From: Candidatus Zipacnadum vermilionense | GTDB lineage: Bacteria > Armatimonadota > Zipacnadia > Zipacnadales > Zipacnadaceae | Length of the DNA: 48,817 bases | Direction: 5' to 3' | Assembly (NCBI GenBank): GCA_029821755.1 | Contig: JALGSV010000026.1 | Span: forward strand, 1-48,817 | Part shown: positions 38,882-46,158 of the stretch, piece after piece | Numbering within the stretch: position 1 is the first letter of the stretch | Layout: each line of letters opens with the position of its first letter | Program-made: the position numbers and the translations under genes | Notes under the pieces: generated by a model | Told to the model about the DNA's origin: nothing | Seen by the model: the letters and a program-made list of their open reading frames with translations, nothing else | Database searches by the model: none

Positions 38882-40891
38882 TCACAACCCCTCATCAGTC
38901 TCCTTCAACGTCTCTCGCCCCCCCAGCGGACCATTGGGCTGGAGGAACTGATACCCCCCCCGCCCGTGGAACTTACGTCTCAGCCGGCAGTACCGCAGAT
39001 AGTCGGGGTCGTCGGGACTGATCTCACCGCGGGAGAGCGCGGGGACCACTCGCGCGCGCAGCGTCTCGAAGCTTTCTACCGTCTCCAGCTCCTCCGCCGC
39101 CTCATCCTCCTCCTCGAGGAACTCATACCTCTCCTGCCCCCCTCCGGCGCCACGGTGCCTCCGTAATTTCTCCACCAAGGGGAGTATCTCCTCCTCCGTC
39201 GGCTCCGGCAGCGCTCCCAGCAGTAATTCGACGCCCAGTGCCCGACAGCCTCCCTCCTCCGGCATGTTCTCCACCACCTCGTGCGGCGCGAACTCCGCTG
39301 CCTCCCTCCGATGAGCAAATACGGCACCGGCCAACTCCCGGTGGGGTCCGGGACTGAAATCCTCCTCCGCCAGCAGCGTGGTCAGGCGGTGGCACCACTC
39401 GGCGTCCTGCAGGGCCAGGCACAGCAGTTGGCGTTCCACGCCGGCAACTGCAAGCCTTCCGTCGAGGCCAGGCGAAAGGCGCCACGGCTCCAGTTCCTCC
39501 CCGCGCCGGGCCAGGCTCTGCTCGACGAACTGCATGTCCCGCGCCGGGTTGTGGCGCCGGGACGGCCCCTGAGGCGCCCGCCGGGCCACCTCCATCGCCA
39601 GGGTACGCTGCATCGCCGCCGTCCGTCCCGGATTGCCCTGCCCCCAGCGGTCCGCAGCACGGGCCAACAGATCATCCCGCCGCACCCGGTCTTGCACCTT
39701 CACGAGCACGTTCACCGCCCGCGCCGCCGCCCGCGTCAGCCCCTGCTCCCCCTGGTCCCGGTAGCGACTGAACACCATCTCCAGTTGGTATTCGGCCAAG
39801 CTCAGCCGCTTCTCGAGCAGCTTCTCCCACGCCGCCAGGCCCTGCGCGCGCACGAACTCATCCGGGTCCACGCCCGCCGGCAGTGCCAGCACCTGCGCCT
39901 CCACTCCCGCTCGCTCAAATACCTCCAGGTTGCGCAGCGCCGCGTTTTGCCCGGCGGTATCGGCGTCGTACGCCAGCACCACCGTTTCCACGTAGCGCCC
40001 CAACAGGCGCACGTGATCCTCGGTCAGCGCCGTGCCCAGCGCCGCCACCACTTGTTGGAACCCCGCCTGGTGCAGGGCGATGCAGTCGGTGTACCCCTCC
40101 ACCAGTACCACGTACCCCGCCTGCCCCATGGCCTGTCGGGCCTGCGGCAGGGCGTAGACATGGCGGCCCTTGCGAAAGAGGGGGGTCTCGGCGCTGTTGA
40201 GGTACTTGGCCGGATCGTCCGGGTCCAGCGTCCGCCCGCCGAAGCCGATGACATGCCCGGCGGCATCCACGATAGGGAACATGATCCGGTTGCGGAAGGT
40301 GTCGTAGACGCCCCCGCTATGCTCGCGAGCGCGGACCAAGTCCACCTCACGCAGCACGTCCATCCCCAGGCCCTTGTCCGACAGGTAACGCCCCAGGTTC
40401 TCCCAACCGGGCGGCGCGTAGCCCAGGCGGAACTGCCGGATGGTCTCCTCGCTCAGCCCCCGCCGCGCCAGGTACTCCCGCGCCCCGGCGCCCACGCCCG
40501 ACCCCAGGCGCGACTCGAAATACTCCGCGGCCTCGTTCAGCGCCCGCTGCAGGAGCTTGCGCCGCTCGGTCTTGGCCGCATCCACCGGCCGCCCCCGCCA
40601 CTCCAGCCCCACCATCCGCGCCACCCGCTCGGCGGCCTCCGGGAAGGACAGGTTCTCGATCTTCATCAAGAAGGAGAACACATCCCCGCCCTCGTTGCAG
40701 CCGAAACATTTCCAGAAGCCTTTCTCCGGGTCCACGATGAACGAGGGGGTCTTCTCCGCGTGGAAGGGGCAGCGCGCCTTCAGCCGTCGGCCCGAGCGCT
40801 GCAGAGGGACATACTGGCCGATGATCGCCGCCAGGTCGGCCCGGCGCTTAATTTCTTCTTTGAGGTCGTCCGTCTCCATGGCCTGCGGCAT
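38882..40891 (-). CDS. dnaG: DNA primase
   Basis: 669 residues. CHC2 zinc-binding domain with Cys41, His44, Cys62, Cys65 (CPFHAEKTPSF, WKCFGCNEGGD). The primase core includes IMFPIVDAAGHVIGFGGRTL and the Toprim motifs VEGYTDCIALHQAG and VLAYDADTAGQNAALRN. It continues to a helical C-terminal region that would bind the replicative helicase DnaB. The start may be ATG 40891 or the in-frame ATG at 40879 (METDDLKEEIKRR); both give the whole zinc domain. The C-terminal 100 residues are Glu-rich and end in a Gly-rich tail. It makes RNA primers for replication and forms a pair with rpoD. Confidence 0.95.
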   Translation of the reverse strand: MPQAMETDDLKEEIKRRADLAAIIGQYVPLQRSGRRLKARCPFHAEKTPSFIVDPEKGFWKCFGCNEGGDVFSFLMKIENLSFPEAAERVARMVGLEWRGRPVDAAKTERRKLLQRALNEAAEYFESRLGSGVGAGAREYLARRGLSEETIRQFRLGYAPPGWENLGRYLSDKGLGMDVLREVDLVRAREHSGGVYDTFRNRIMFPIVDAAGHVIGFGGRTLDPDDPAKYLNSAETPLFRKGRHVYALPQARQAMGQAGYVVLVEGYTDCIALHQAGFQQVVAALGTALTEDHVRLLGRYVETVVLAYDADTAGQNAALRNLEVFERAGVEAQVLALPAGVDPDEFVRAQGLAAWEKLLEKRLSLAEYQLEMVFSRYRDQGEQGLTRAAARAVNVLVKVQDRVRRDDLLARAADRWGQGNPGRTAAMQRTLAMEVARRAPQGPSRRHNPARDMQFVEQSLARRGEELEPWRLSPGLDGRLAVAGVERQLLCLALQDAEWCHRLTTLLAEEDFSPGPHRELAGAVFAHRREAAEFAPHEVVENMPEEGGCRALGVELLLGALPEPTEEEILPLVEKLRRHRGAGGGQERYEFLEEEDEAAEELETVESFETLRARVVPALSRGEISPDDPDYLRYCRLRRKFHGRGGYQFLQPNGPLGGRETLKETDEGL

Positions 40892-41012
40892 CCCCTATCG
40901 CCCGCGTTGTGTCATGAGAGGCAGTTCCACGTGGGAGGGGTCGAATCCTCCCGGGAGGACTGAGGTCGGCAGGTCTGCCGGGACAGTATCTGTCCCCAAC
41001 CGGTACGCCCGC

Positions 41013-41049
41013 AAAACAAGCGGCCCCTCCCATCCCGGAAGGGGCCGCT
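41013..41049 (-). terminator. Rho-independent terminator of the secreted Gly/Pro-rich protein gene
   Basis: AGCGGCCCCT pairs with AGGGGCCGCT (41019-41049); on the minus strand it is followed by TGTTTTGC. It lies 29 bases after the stop at 41078. Confidence 0.8.
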
Positions 41050-41077
41050 CTCCTATCTCGGTTGCTTGTGGCTGCTT

Positions 41078-41941
41078 TTACCGCCAGATCTGTATCCGTG
41101 TCACCTTCATGTCGTGCATCGTGAAGGCGACGTTGTTGTTGTCATGGTAGCGCAGGATCACGTCGCGCGAAAAGACGTGACTGTTGCCGGCGAAGCTCAC
41201 TGAGAGTGGGCCCGTGCCCGGTGCCGCCGCTCCGGGGCCGGTCGACTCGAAAGTGATCGACTCGTCCGGGTAACCGTACCGGTATAGCACCCGCTTGAAG
41301 TCGTCGCCCAGCTTGACATACTGGTGCGGCCGCCACAGGGCCGTCCGGGCGTAGGTGCAGTCCTCGCCCACCACCAGGATGTGGTCAATGTAGCCGTCTC
41401 GGTCGAGCACGAAGCCCAGCACTACCGGACCCTTGTTGTAGATCCACTCGACCTGCCCCGAGCTCACGCCGGCCCACACGGCCAGGGCCCACGTGGGGAA
41501 GGGCTCCGCCGCGGCGACCGCGCCGCCAGGGGCTCCCGGCATTCCGAGCGCGCCCGGCAGTCCGCCCGGTCCCGACGGGAACCCGCCCGGTCCCGGCACG
41601 CCGCCGCCGGCTGGCCCGGCCATCCCCGGTGGGGGCGGGGCGCCGACTCCGCCCGCCATGCCCATCCCGGCCGCGGGCGGCAGCATCTGCGGCGAAGGCC
41701 CGCCCATCATCGGTACTCCCACCCCGGCCATCTGCGCCGAAGCGGGTGCGTCAAATTCCGGCCCTACTCCCACTACCACCCCATCTGGTTGCCCATATAC
41801 GTCCAGCAGGTTAATGGCGTGCTGGCCGAGGCGCATCCCCGCCAACTGCTGCTCCCGGGCTCCGGCGGCGCCGGCGGCCAGGACTAGCAGCGTAACCAAC
41901 AGCATAAGTGTGCCGATCTTGAGTGCAAGCGGCCTGTTCAT
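41078..41941 (-). CDS. Secreted protein of unknown function with collagen-like linker
   Basis: 287 residues from ATG 41941, which has GGGAGGGAG upstream. A signal peptide (about 1-28, LMLLVTLLVLAAGAAGA) is followed by a short conserved-looking domain (MRLGQHAINLLDVYGQPDGV). Then comes a linker of about 90 residues rich in Gly, Pro and Met (repeats such as GPAGGGVPGPGGFPSGPGG). The C-terminal domain (about 150-287) has FVLDRDGYIDHILVVGEDC, YVKLGDDFKRVLYRYGYPDE and HDMKVTRIQIW. The two outer parts share the idea of a ...YGxPD... element (LLDVYGQPDG and YRYGYPDES), so they may be halves of one repeat. No family is recognised. Confidence 0.7.
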   Translation of the reverse strand: MNRPLALKIGTLMLLVTLLVLAAGAAGAREQQLAGMRLGQHAINLLDVYGQPDGVVVGVGPEFDAPASAQMAGVGVPMMGGPSPQMLPPAAGMGMAGGVGAPPPPGMAGPAGGGVPGPGGFPSGPGGLPGALGMPGAPGGAVAAAEPFPTWALAVWAGVSSGQVEWIYNKGPVVLGFVLDRDGYIDHILVVGEDCTYARTALWRPHQYVKLGDDFKRVLYRYGYPDESITFESTGPGAAAPGTGPLSVSFAGNSHVFSRDVILRYHDNNNVAFTMHDMKVTRIQIWR

Positions 41942-42038
41942 GCGGACGACTCCCTCCCTGGCGCCGCGAGCGGCGTCCGGAATGTGACCACGTGCTGTGA
42001 ATGCTTCTGTTCCCACACCTGCCCCCACTCCGGACGGA

Positions 42039-42068
42039 GTATACCACAAGCGGGAGACTATGCACAAG
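42039..42068 (-). promoter_or_regulatory. Promoter of the secreted Gly/Pro-rich protein gene
   Basis: Minus strand: -35 TTGTGC (about 42068-42063), 18-base spacer, -10 TATACT (42044-42039), with about 97 bases before the start codon. Confidence 0.5.
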
Positions 42069-42098
42069 CGCGGTTTATCGTTCGGTAGGCAGTGTCGA

Positions 42099-42128
42099 CT
42101 GACATTTTCCCTCCCTGCATGCTATACT
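42099..42128 (+). promoter_or_regulatory. miaB promoter, near-leaderless layout
   Basis: -35 CTGACA (42099-42104), 18-base spacer, -10 TATACT (42123-42128), then 11 bases to ATG 42140, with no Shine-Dalgarno sequence. Confidence 0.6.
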
Positions 42129-42139
42129 TCCCCTCGACG

Positions 42140-43447
42140 ATGTCTCTCACCTACCACCTGATCACCATGGGCTGTCAGATGAACGAACGCGACTCCGAGA
42201 CCCTCGCCGGGATTCTCGAATCGCTCGGCTATGCCCGCGCCCAGTCCGCGGCCGAGGCCGATGTCATTCTGCTCAACACCTGCGCCGTCCGCGAGAAACC
42301 CGAGCACAAAGTCTTCTCCCTGCTGGGCGAGCTGGCCCGTCATCAGCGCCGAGGCGCCATCATCGGCGTCTGCGGCTGCGTCGCCCAGGCCTTTGCGGCG
42401 GCCATTCGCGAGCACGCCCCCCAGGTGGATCTCCTACTCGGCCCCCGCAACTACGCCGACCTCCCTGTCTTACTCGAGGAGGCCCGCTCCAACCGCCACC
42501 CCCAGGAGGCCCTTGACTGGGACCGCTGCATCCCCGAGGACCTCCCCGCCACCCGTGACAACACCGTCACCGCCTATGTCAACATCACCTACGGCTGCGA
42601 CAACTACTGTGCCTACTGCATCGTCCCCTACGCGCGTGGTCCGCTCCAGAGCCGCCGCCCCCCGGCCGTCCTCGACGAGGTTCGGTGCCTGCTCGACCAG
42701 GGCTACCGCCAGATAACCCTCCTGGGCCAGAACGTTAACGCCTACGGCCAGGATCTGGACGAGCCGGTGGACTTCCCTGAGCTGCTGGGCCAGGTGGACC
42801 AGCTCTGCACCGGCCAGCGGATCCGCTTCACTACCTCCCACCCCCAGGACGTCCCGCTCCGCCTGATCGAGGCCCTCCGGGATCTCCCCTCGGTCTGTGA
42901 GTGGCTACACCTGCCCCTGCAGGCGGGCGATAGCACCGTCCTGGCCCGCATGGGCCGCGGCTACACCGCCGAGGCCTACCTCGACCTGGTTGCCCGCGCC
43001 CGCCAGGAGATCCCCGGCCTGACCCTCTCCACAGACGTCATGGTCGGGTTCCCCGGCGAGACCGAGGAGCAGTTCGAGAATACCTACCGGCTGCTGGAGA
43101 CGATCCGCTTCGACCAGGCATTCACCTTCAAGTTCTCTCCGCGGCCAGGCACGACCGCCGAGAAGATGCCCGACCAGGTCCCCGAGGAGGCCAAGCAGTC
43201 CCGCCTCCAGCGCCTGGCCGAGATGGTCGCCCGCGTGGCGCGGCAAGTCAACCGCCACCAGGTCGGCGAGGTTCTCGAGGTCTTGGTGGAGCAGACGGAC
43301 GCCAAGTCCCCCCGCCACGTCCGCGGCCGCACCCGCGGCAACAAGCTAGTGATCTTCCCCGGCGAGCAGGACCTCCTCGGTCAGATGGTAAACGTTCGCG
43401 CTACCGAAGCGAAACTGTGGGGCTTCCGGGGTGAGCGCCTCCCGTAG
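42140..43447 (+). CDS. miaB: tRNA-2-methylthio-N6-dimethylallyladenosine synthase MiaB
   Basis: 435 residues from ATG 42140, fixed by homology (LTYHLITMGCQMNERDSE) and by the promoter just upstream. The N-terminal UPF0004 domain carries cluster cysteines Cys12, Cys48 (NTCAVRE) and Cys80 (GVCGCVAQ). The radical-SAM domain has Cys153-x3-Cys157-x2-Cys160 (GCDNYCAYCIVPYARG). The C-terminal TRAM domain has VLVEQTDAKSPRHVRGRTRG. It adds the methylthio group to i6A37 of tRNAs reading UNN codons. ARGPLQSR replaces the usual RGRE-SR, a minor change. The TAG stop is provided by a GTAGGGGCGG repeat tip. Confidence 0.93.
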   Translation: MSLTYHLITMGCQMNERDSETLAGILESLGYARAQSAAEADVILLNTCAVREKPEHKVFSLLGELARHQRRGAIIGVCGCVAQAFAAAIREHAPQVDLLLGPRNYADLPVLLEEARSNRHPQEALDWDRCIPEDLPATRDNTVTAYVNITYGCDNYCAYCIVPYARGPLQSRRPPAVLDEVRCLLDQGYRQITLLGQNVNAYGQDLDEPVDFPELLGQVDQLCTGQRIRFTTSHPQDVPLRLIEALRDLPSVCEWLHLPLQAGDSTVLARMGRGYTAEAYLDLVARARQEIPGLTLSTDVMVGFPGETEEQFENTYRLLETIRFDQAFTFKFSPRPGTTAEKMPDQVPEEAKQSRLQRLAEMVARVARQVNRHQVGEVLEVLVEQTDAKSPRHVRGRTRGNKLVIFPGEQDLLGQMVNVRATEAKLWGFRGERLP

Positions 43448-43529
43448 GGGCGGCAGCAGCGATCGGTGGTGGGTGTGACCTCAGCTTGTCGGTAATGAGC
43501 CCGGCGGCGTAGACCAGGAAGGGAAACTC

Positions 43530-44375
43530 ATGAAACTCGGGATTCACGCCTATGCATGGTGCTCCCAATGGTCCAATGAGACGCTCAATCTTATCGACCG
43601 GGCCCAGCAACTCTCTCTGGACTTCATCGAACTGCCGTTGCTCTGCCCGGAGACGTTCGATGCCGCAGCGGTGCGACGCCGGCTGGAGGCTCTGGATTAC
43701 GAGGCCGTGACCTCAACCGTGCTGACCGCAGACACAGACTTGACCAGTGCGCAGCCGAAGATTCGCGCCCAGGGCGTCGCCTACCTCAAGGACTGTGTGC
43801 GGATGACCCAAGAGATAGGCGCAACCAGCCTCTCCGGTGTAATCTACTCGCAGCACGTGAAACCGGCGAATAGGCGGCCCGCCCCGCAGGAATGGGAATG
43901 GGCCGCGGAGGGCTTGCGCGAAGTCGCGGACTACGCGCTGGAGGCGGGTGTGACCGTCGGCCTGGAACCGGTCAACCGCTACGAGACTTACCTCGTCAAT
44001 ACGTGCGAGCAGGCCCTGCGACTGCGGGATATGATCGGCCGCCCCAATGTCAGGCTACACCTTGATACCTACCACATGAACATTGAGGAGAAGAGCTTCT
44101 ACGAGGCGACCAAGCTCGCGGGGAACGCCCTGGTCCACTACCACCTGTGTGAAAACGACCGGGGCATACCGGGGACAGGGCTGGTGGACTGGGACGGCAT
44201 CTTCCGGGCCCTGGCGGAGATCGGCTATCAGGGCTATGCCGCCCTCGAATCCTTTGTGGACTGCACCGACAACATGCAGACTTGGGTCTGGCGTCAACTC
44301 GCGCCCAGCGGGGACGACCTGGTCCGGGAAGGGCTAGCGTTCGTGCGAGACATGCAGGCCAGATACGGCCTGTGA
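43530..44375 (+). CDS. Sugar epimerase of the D-tagatose/D-psicose 3-epimerase type (AP-endonuclease-2 TIM barrel)
   Basis: 281 residues, GGAAGGGAAA upstream. Four metal ligands can be placed: Glu146 (GLEPVNRYETY), Asp179 (LHLDTYHMNIEE), His205 (VHYHLCENDRG) and Glu240 (ALESF). The PGTG and NRYE elements are those of ketose 3-epimerases, so a C3 epimerase of ketohexoses or a close relative is likely. The PAP2 phosphatase gene begins 32 bases later. The substrate cannot be decided from sequence alone. Confidence 0.82.
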   Translation: MKLGIHAYAWCSQWSNETLNLIDRAQQLSLDFIELPLLCPETFDAAAVRRRLEALDYEAVTSTVLTADTDLTSAQPKIRAQGVAYLKDCVRMTQEIGATSLSGVIYSQHVKPANRRPAPQEWEWAAEGLREVADYALEAGVTVGLEPVNRYETYLVNTCEQALRLRDMIGRPNVRLHLDTYHMNIEEKSFYEATKLAGNALVHYHLCENDRGIPGTGLVDWDGIFRALAEIGYQGYAALESFVDCTDNMQTWVWRQLAPSGDDLVREGLAFVRDMQARYGL

Positions 44376-44407
44376 AGAGAGGAAGGTAATCCCCCCAGGA
44401 GTAACCC

Positions 44408-44989
44408 GTGCACTCCTTCCTCACCTGGGATCAACTCGCCACTCTTTGGATCAACCAGCATCACCACCCGATCCTGGACGCCCTCCTCATGCCCGTCTCC
44501 TGGTTCGCCGAGGGCGGGGTCGGCTGGATTGCGGTCATGCTGGCCCTGCTCATCTTCGGCAAGCGCCGCGAGCGCCTGCTCACGCTGGTCTTCCTCGGCG
44601 GCCTGCTGCTCACCGAGTTCGCCCTCATGCCCCTGTTCCGCGAGTACGCCCCCCGCCCCCGCCCCTATACGTACATGGAGGGCATCCGGGCGCTGGGCGT
44701 CCCCTGGCAGACGACTTCCTTCCCCTCCGGCCACGCCCACCTGTGGGCCCAAGCCACACTTCTCTATGGCCTAGCCTACCGCCGCTGGCTCTGGCCCCTG
44801 ATCGTCCTGACCCTCCTCACCCTCTACTCCCGCCCTTACGCCGGCATGCACCATGTGCTGGACGTGATCGCGGGGGCCGGGCTGGGTGGAGTGATGGGGC
44901 TGATTGAGGTGGGGGTGGCGTCCAAGGTGGGGCTGATGAGCACGGCGGGGAAGGAACAGACAGAAGGGCCGGGGCAGTCGGATTCGTAG
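44408..44989 (+). CDS. PAP2-family membrane phosphatase
   Basis: 193 residues from GTG 44408. About five membrane segments. Catalytic motifs: FREYAPRPRP (the usual leading Lys is Arg or shifted), FPSGHAHLWAQ (PSGH) and SRPYAGMHHVLDV (SR-x5-H-x3-D). This group dephosphorylates lipid pyrophosphates such as undecaprenyl pyrophosphate or phosphatidate. The small size and topology fit a UppP-like BacA-unrelated enzyme. The TAG stop (44987-44989) is the GTAG tip of the following repeat. Confidence 0.87.
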   Translation: MHSFLTWDQLATLWINQHHHPILDALLMPVSWFAEGGVGWIAVMLALLIFGKRRERLLTLVFLGGLLLTEFALMPLFREYAPRPRPYTYMEGIRALGVPWQTTSFPSGHAHLWAQATLLYGLAYRRWLWPLIVLTLLTLYSRPYAGMHHVLDVIAGAGLGGVMGLIEVGVASKVGLMSTAGKEQTEGPGQSDS

Positions 44990-45136
44990 GGGCGCGTTTT
45001 GGGTGGGGTTCAGAAACGCTCTTTTCTGCTCCGCGTGGCGCGGGCTTTCTAGCCCGCGTCCCATGAATATGCGGATGGGAGGGCGGGCTGGAAAGCCCGC
45101 CCCACGCGGGCGCCGACGCCCGAAAGCCGCCCCTAC
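44986..45136. repeat. Composite of GTAG and GCGGGCT repeats between converging genes
   Basis: Starts GTAGGGGCGC and ends GCCGCCCCTAC, with two copies of a second palindrome inside: GCGCGGGCTTTCTAGCCCGC (about 45037) and GGGCGGGCTGGAAAGCCCGC (about 45079). The outer tips supply TAG stops to both flanking genes. The second type recurs near 47985-48009. Confidence 0.75.
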
Positions 45137-46062
45137 AGGTGACCGCTCTCCCACTCCACCGCCCTCTCCAGACCCTCCCGGAACCTCACCTTCACCTCAT
45201 ATCCCAGCTTCTCCCGCGCCGCGCTCAGGTCCGCCAGCGAGTGCCGCATGTCCCCCACGCGCTCCGGCCCATATTCCGGCTCCAGGTCCGTCCCCAGGAT
45301 CTCGTTCAGCGTCGCCACCAACTGGTTGATGGTGTACCGCTCCCCGCAGGCGATGTTGAAGACCTCCCCCGCCACTCCCGGCGCGTGCGCGGCCAGCAGG
45401 TTCGCCTCCACCGCGTTGGCGATGTAGCAGAAGTCCCGCGACTGCTCCCCATCCCCAAAGACCAGCGGCCGCCGCCCCTCCCGCAGCGCGCTGATGAAAC
45501 GCGGGATGACCGTAGCATACTCCGAGGCCGGGTCCTGGCGGGGGCCAAAGACATTGAAGTAGCGCAGCGCCACTGTCTCCAGCCCATAGACATGGGCGAA
45601 GGCTGCGCAATAGGCCTCCCCCGCCAGCTTGGAGGCGGCATAGGGCGACAACGGCAGCGGCCGGTCGGTCTCCCGCTTAGGCAGCGCCGGGTCTGCCCCG
45701 TACACCGATGACGACGAGGCGAACACCACCCGCCGCACCCCCGCCTCCCGCGCCGCCAGCAGGACGTTCAGGGTCCCGTCCACATTGGCCGCATTGGTCG
45801 CCGCCGGGTCTGCCACCGACCGCGGCACCGACCGCAGCGCCGCCTGGTGCAGCACATACTCCGCCCCCGCGAACGCCCCCCGGATGCCCTCCCGGTCGCG
45901 GATGTCCGCCTCCACCACCTCCATCTCCAGCCCCGCCAGGTTCTCCCGCCGCCCGGTGATGAAGTTGTCCAGCACGCGGACGCTCTCGCCGCGACGGACC
46001 AGCTCCTCCGCGAGGTTGCTGCCAATGAACCCAGCGCCACCGGTTATGAGGTAAGTCGCCAT
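45133..46062 (-). CDS. NAD-dependent sugar-nucleotide epimerase (GalE/WbpP-type SDR)
   Basis: 309 residues. Extended short-chain dehydrogenase: Rossmann motif GGAGFIGS (8-15), YVLHQAALRSVPRSV, the Ser triad FASSSSVYG, the catalytic YAASK, RYFNVFGPRQDP, FGDGEQSRDFCYI. These features place it with UDP-glucose or UDP-N-acetylglucosamine 4-epimerases; WbpP-like members use N-acetylated sugars. A polysaccharide or glycoconjugate role is expected. It lies 96 bases after a FucI-like isomerase gene on the same strand, with a family A repeat between. The stop codon falls in the CTAC tip of the REP-like composite. Confidence 0.9.
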   Translation of the reverse strand: MATYLITGGAGFIGSNLAEELVRRGESVRVLDNFITGRRENLAGLEMEVVEADIRDREGIRGAFAGAEYVLHQAALRSVPRSVADPAATNAANVDGTLNVLLAAREAGVRRVVFASSSSVYGADPALPKRETDRPLPLSPYAASKLAGEAYCAAFAHVYGLETVALRYFNVFGPRQDPASEYATVIPRFISALREGRRPLVFGDGEQSRDFCYIANAVEANLLAAHAPGVAGEVFNIACGERYTINQLVATLNEILGTDLEPEYGPERVGDMRHSLADLSAAREKLGYEVKVRFREGLERAVEWESGHL

Positions 46063-46112
46063 GAACGTAATGCCTTCGGGGCCGGCGATCCCCCAATCCC
46101 GGCCCCGGCACC

Positions 46113-46158
46113 TGTCTACTCCCCCTCTCCCGCGAGGGAGAGGGGGTTGGGGGTGAGC
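46113..46158. repeat. Family A palindromic repeat between fucI-like and epimerase genes
   Basis: CTCCCCCTCTCCCGCGAGGG followed by AGAGGGGGTTGGGGGTGAG. It is an intergenic copy with a good mirror. Confidence 0.8.

Noticed and set aside
37606-40963. Long plus-strand open frames (over 400 and 500 codons) opposite rpoD and dnaG
   Set aside because: Shadows caused by high GC on the opposite strand of well identified genes; products are His/Arg/Gln-rich without domains.
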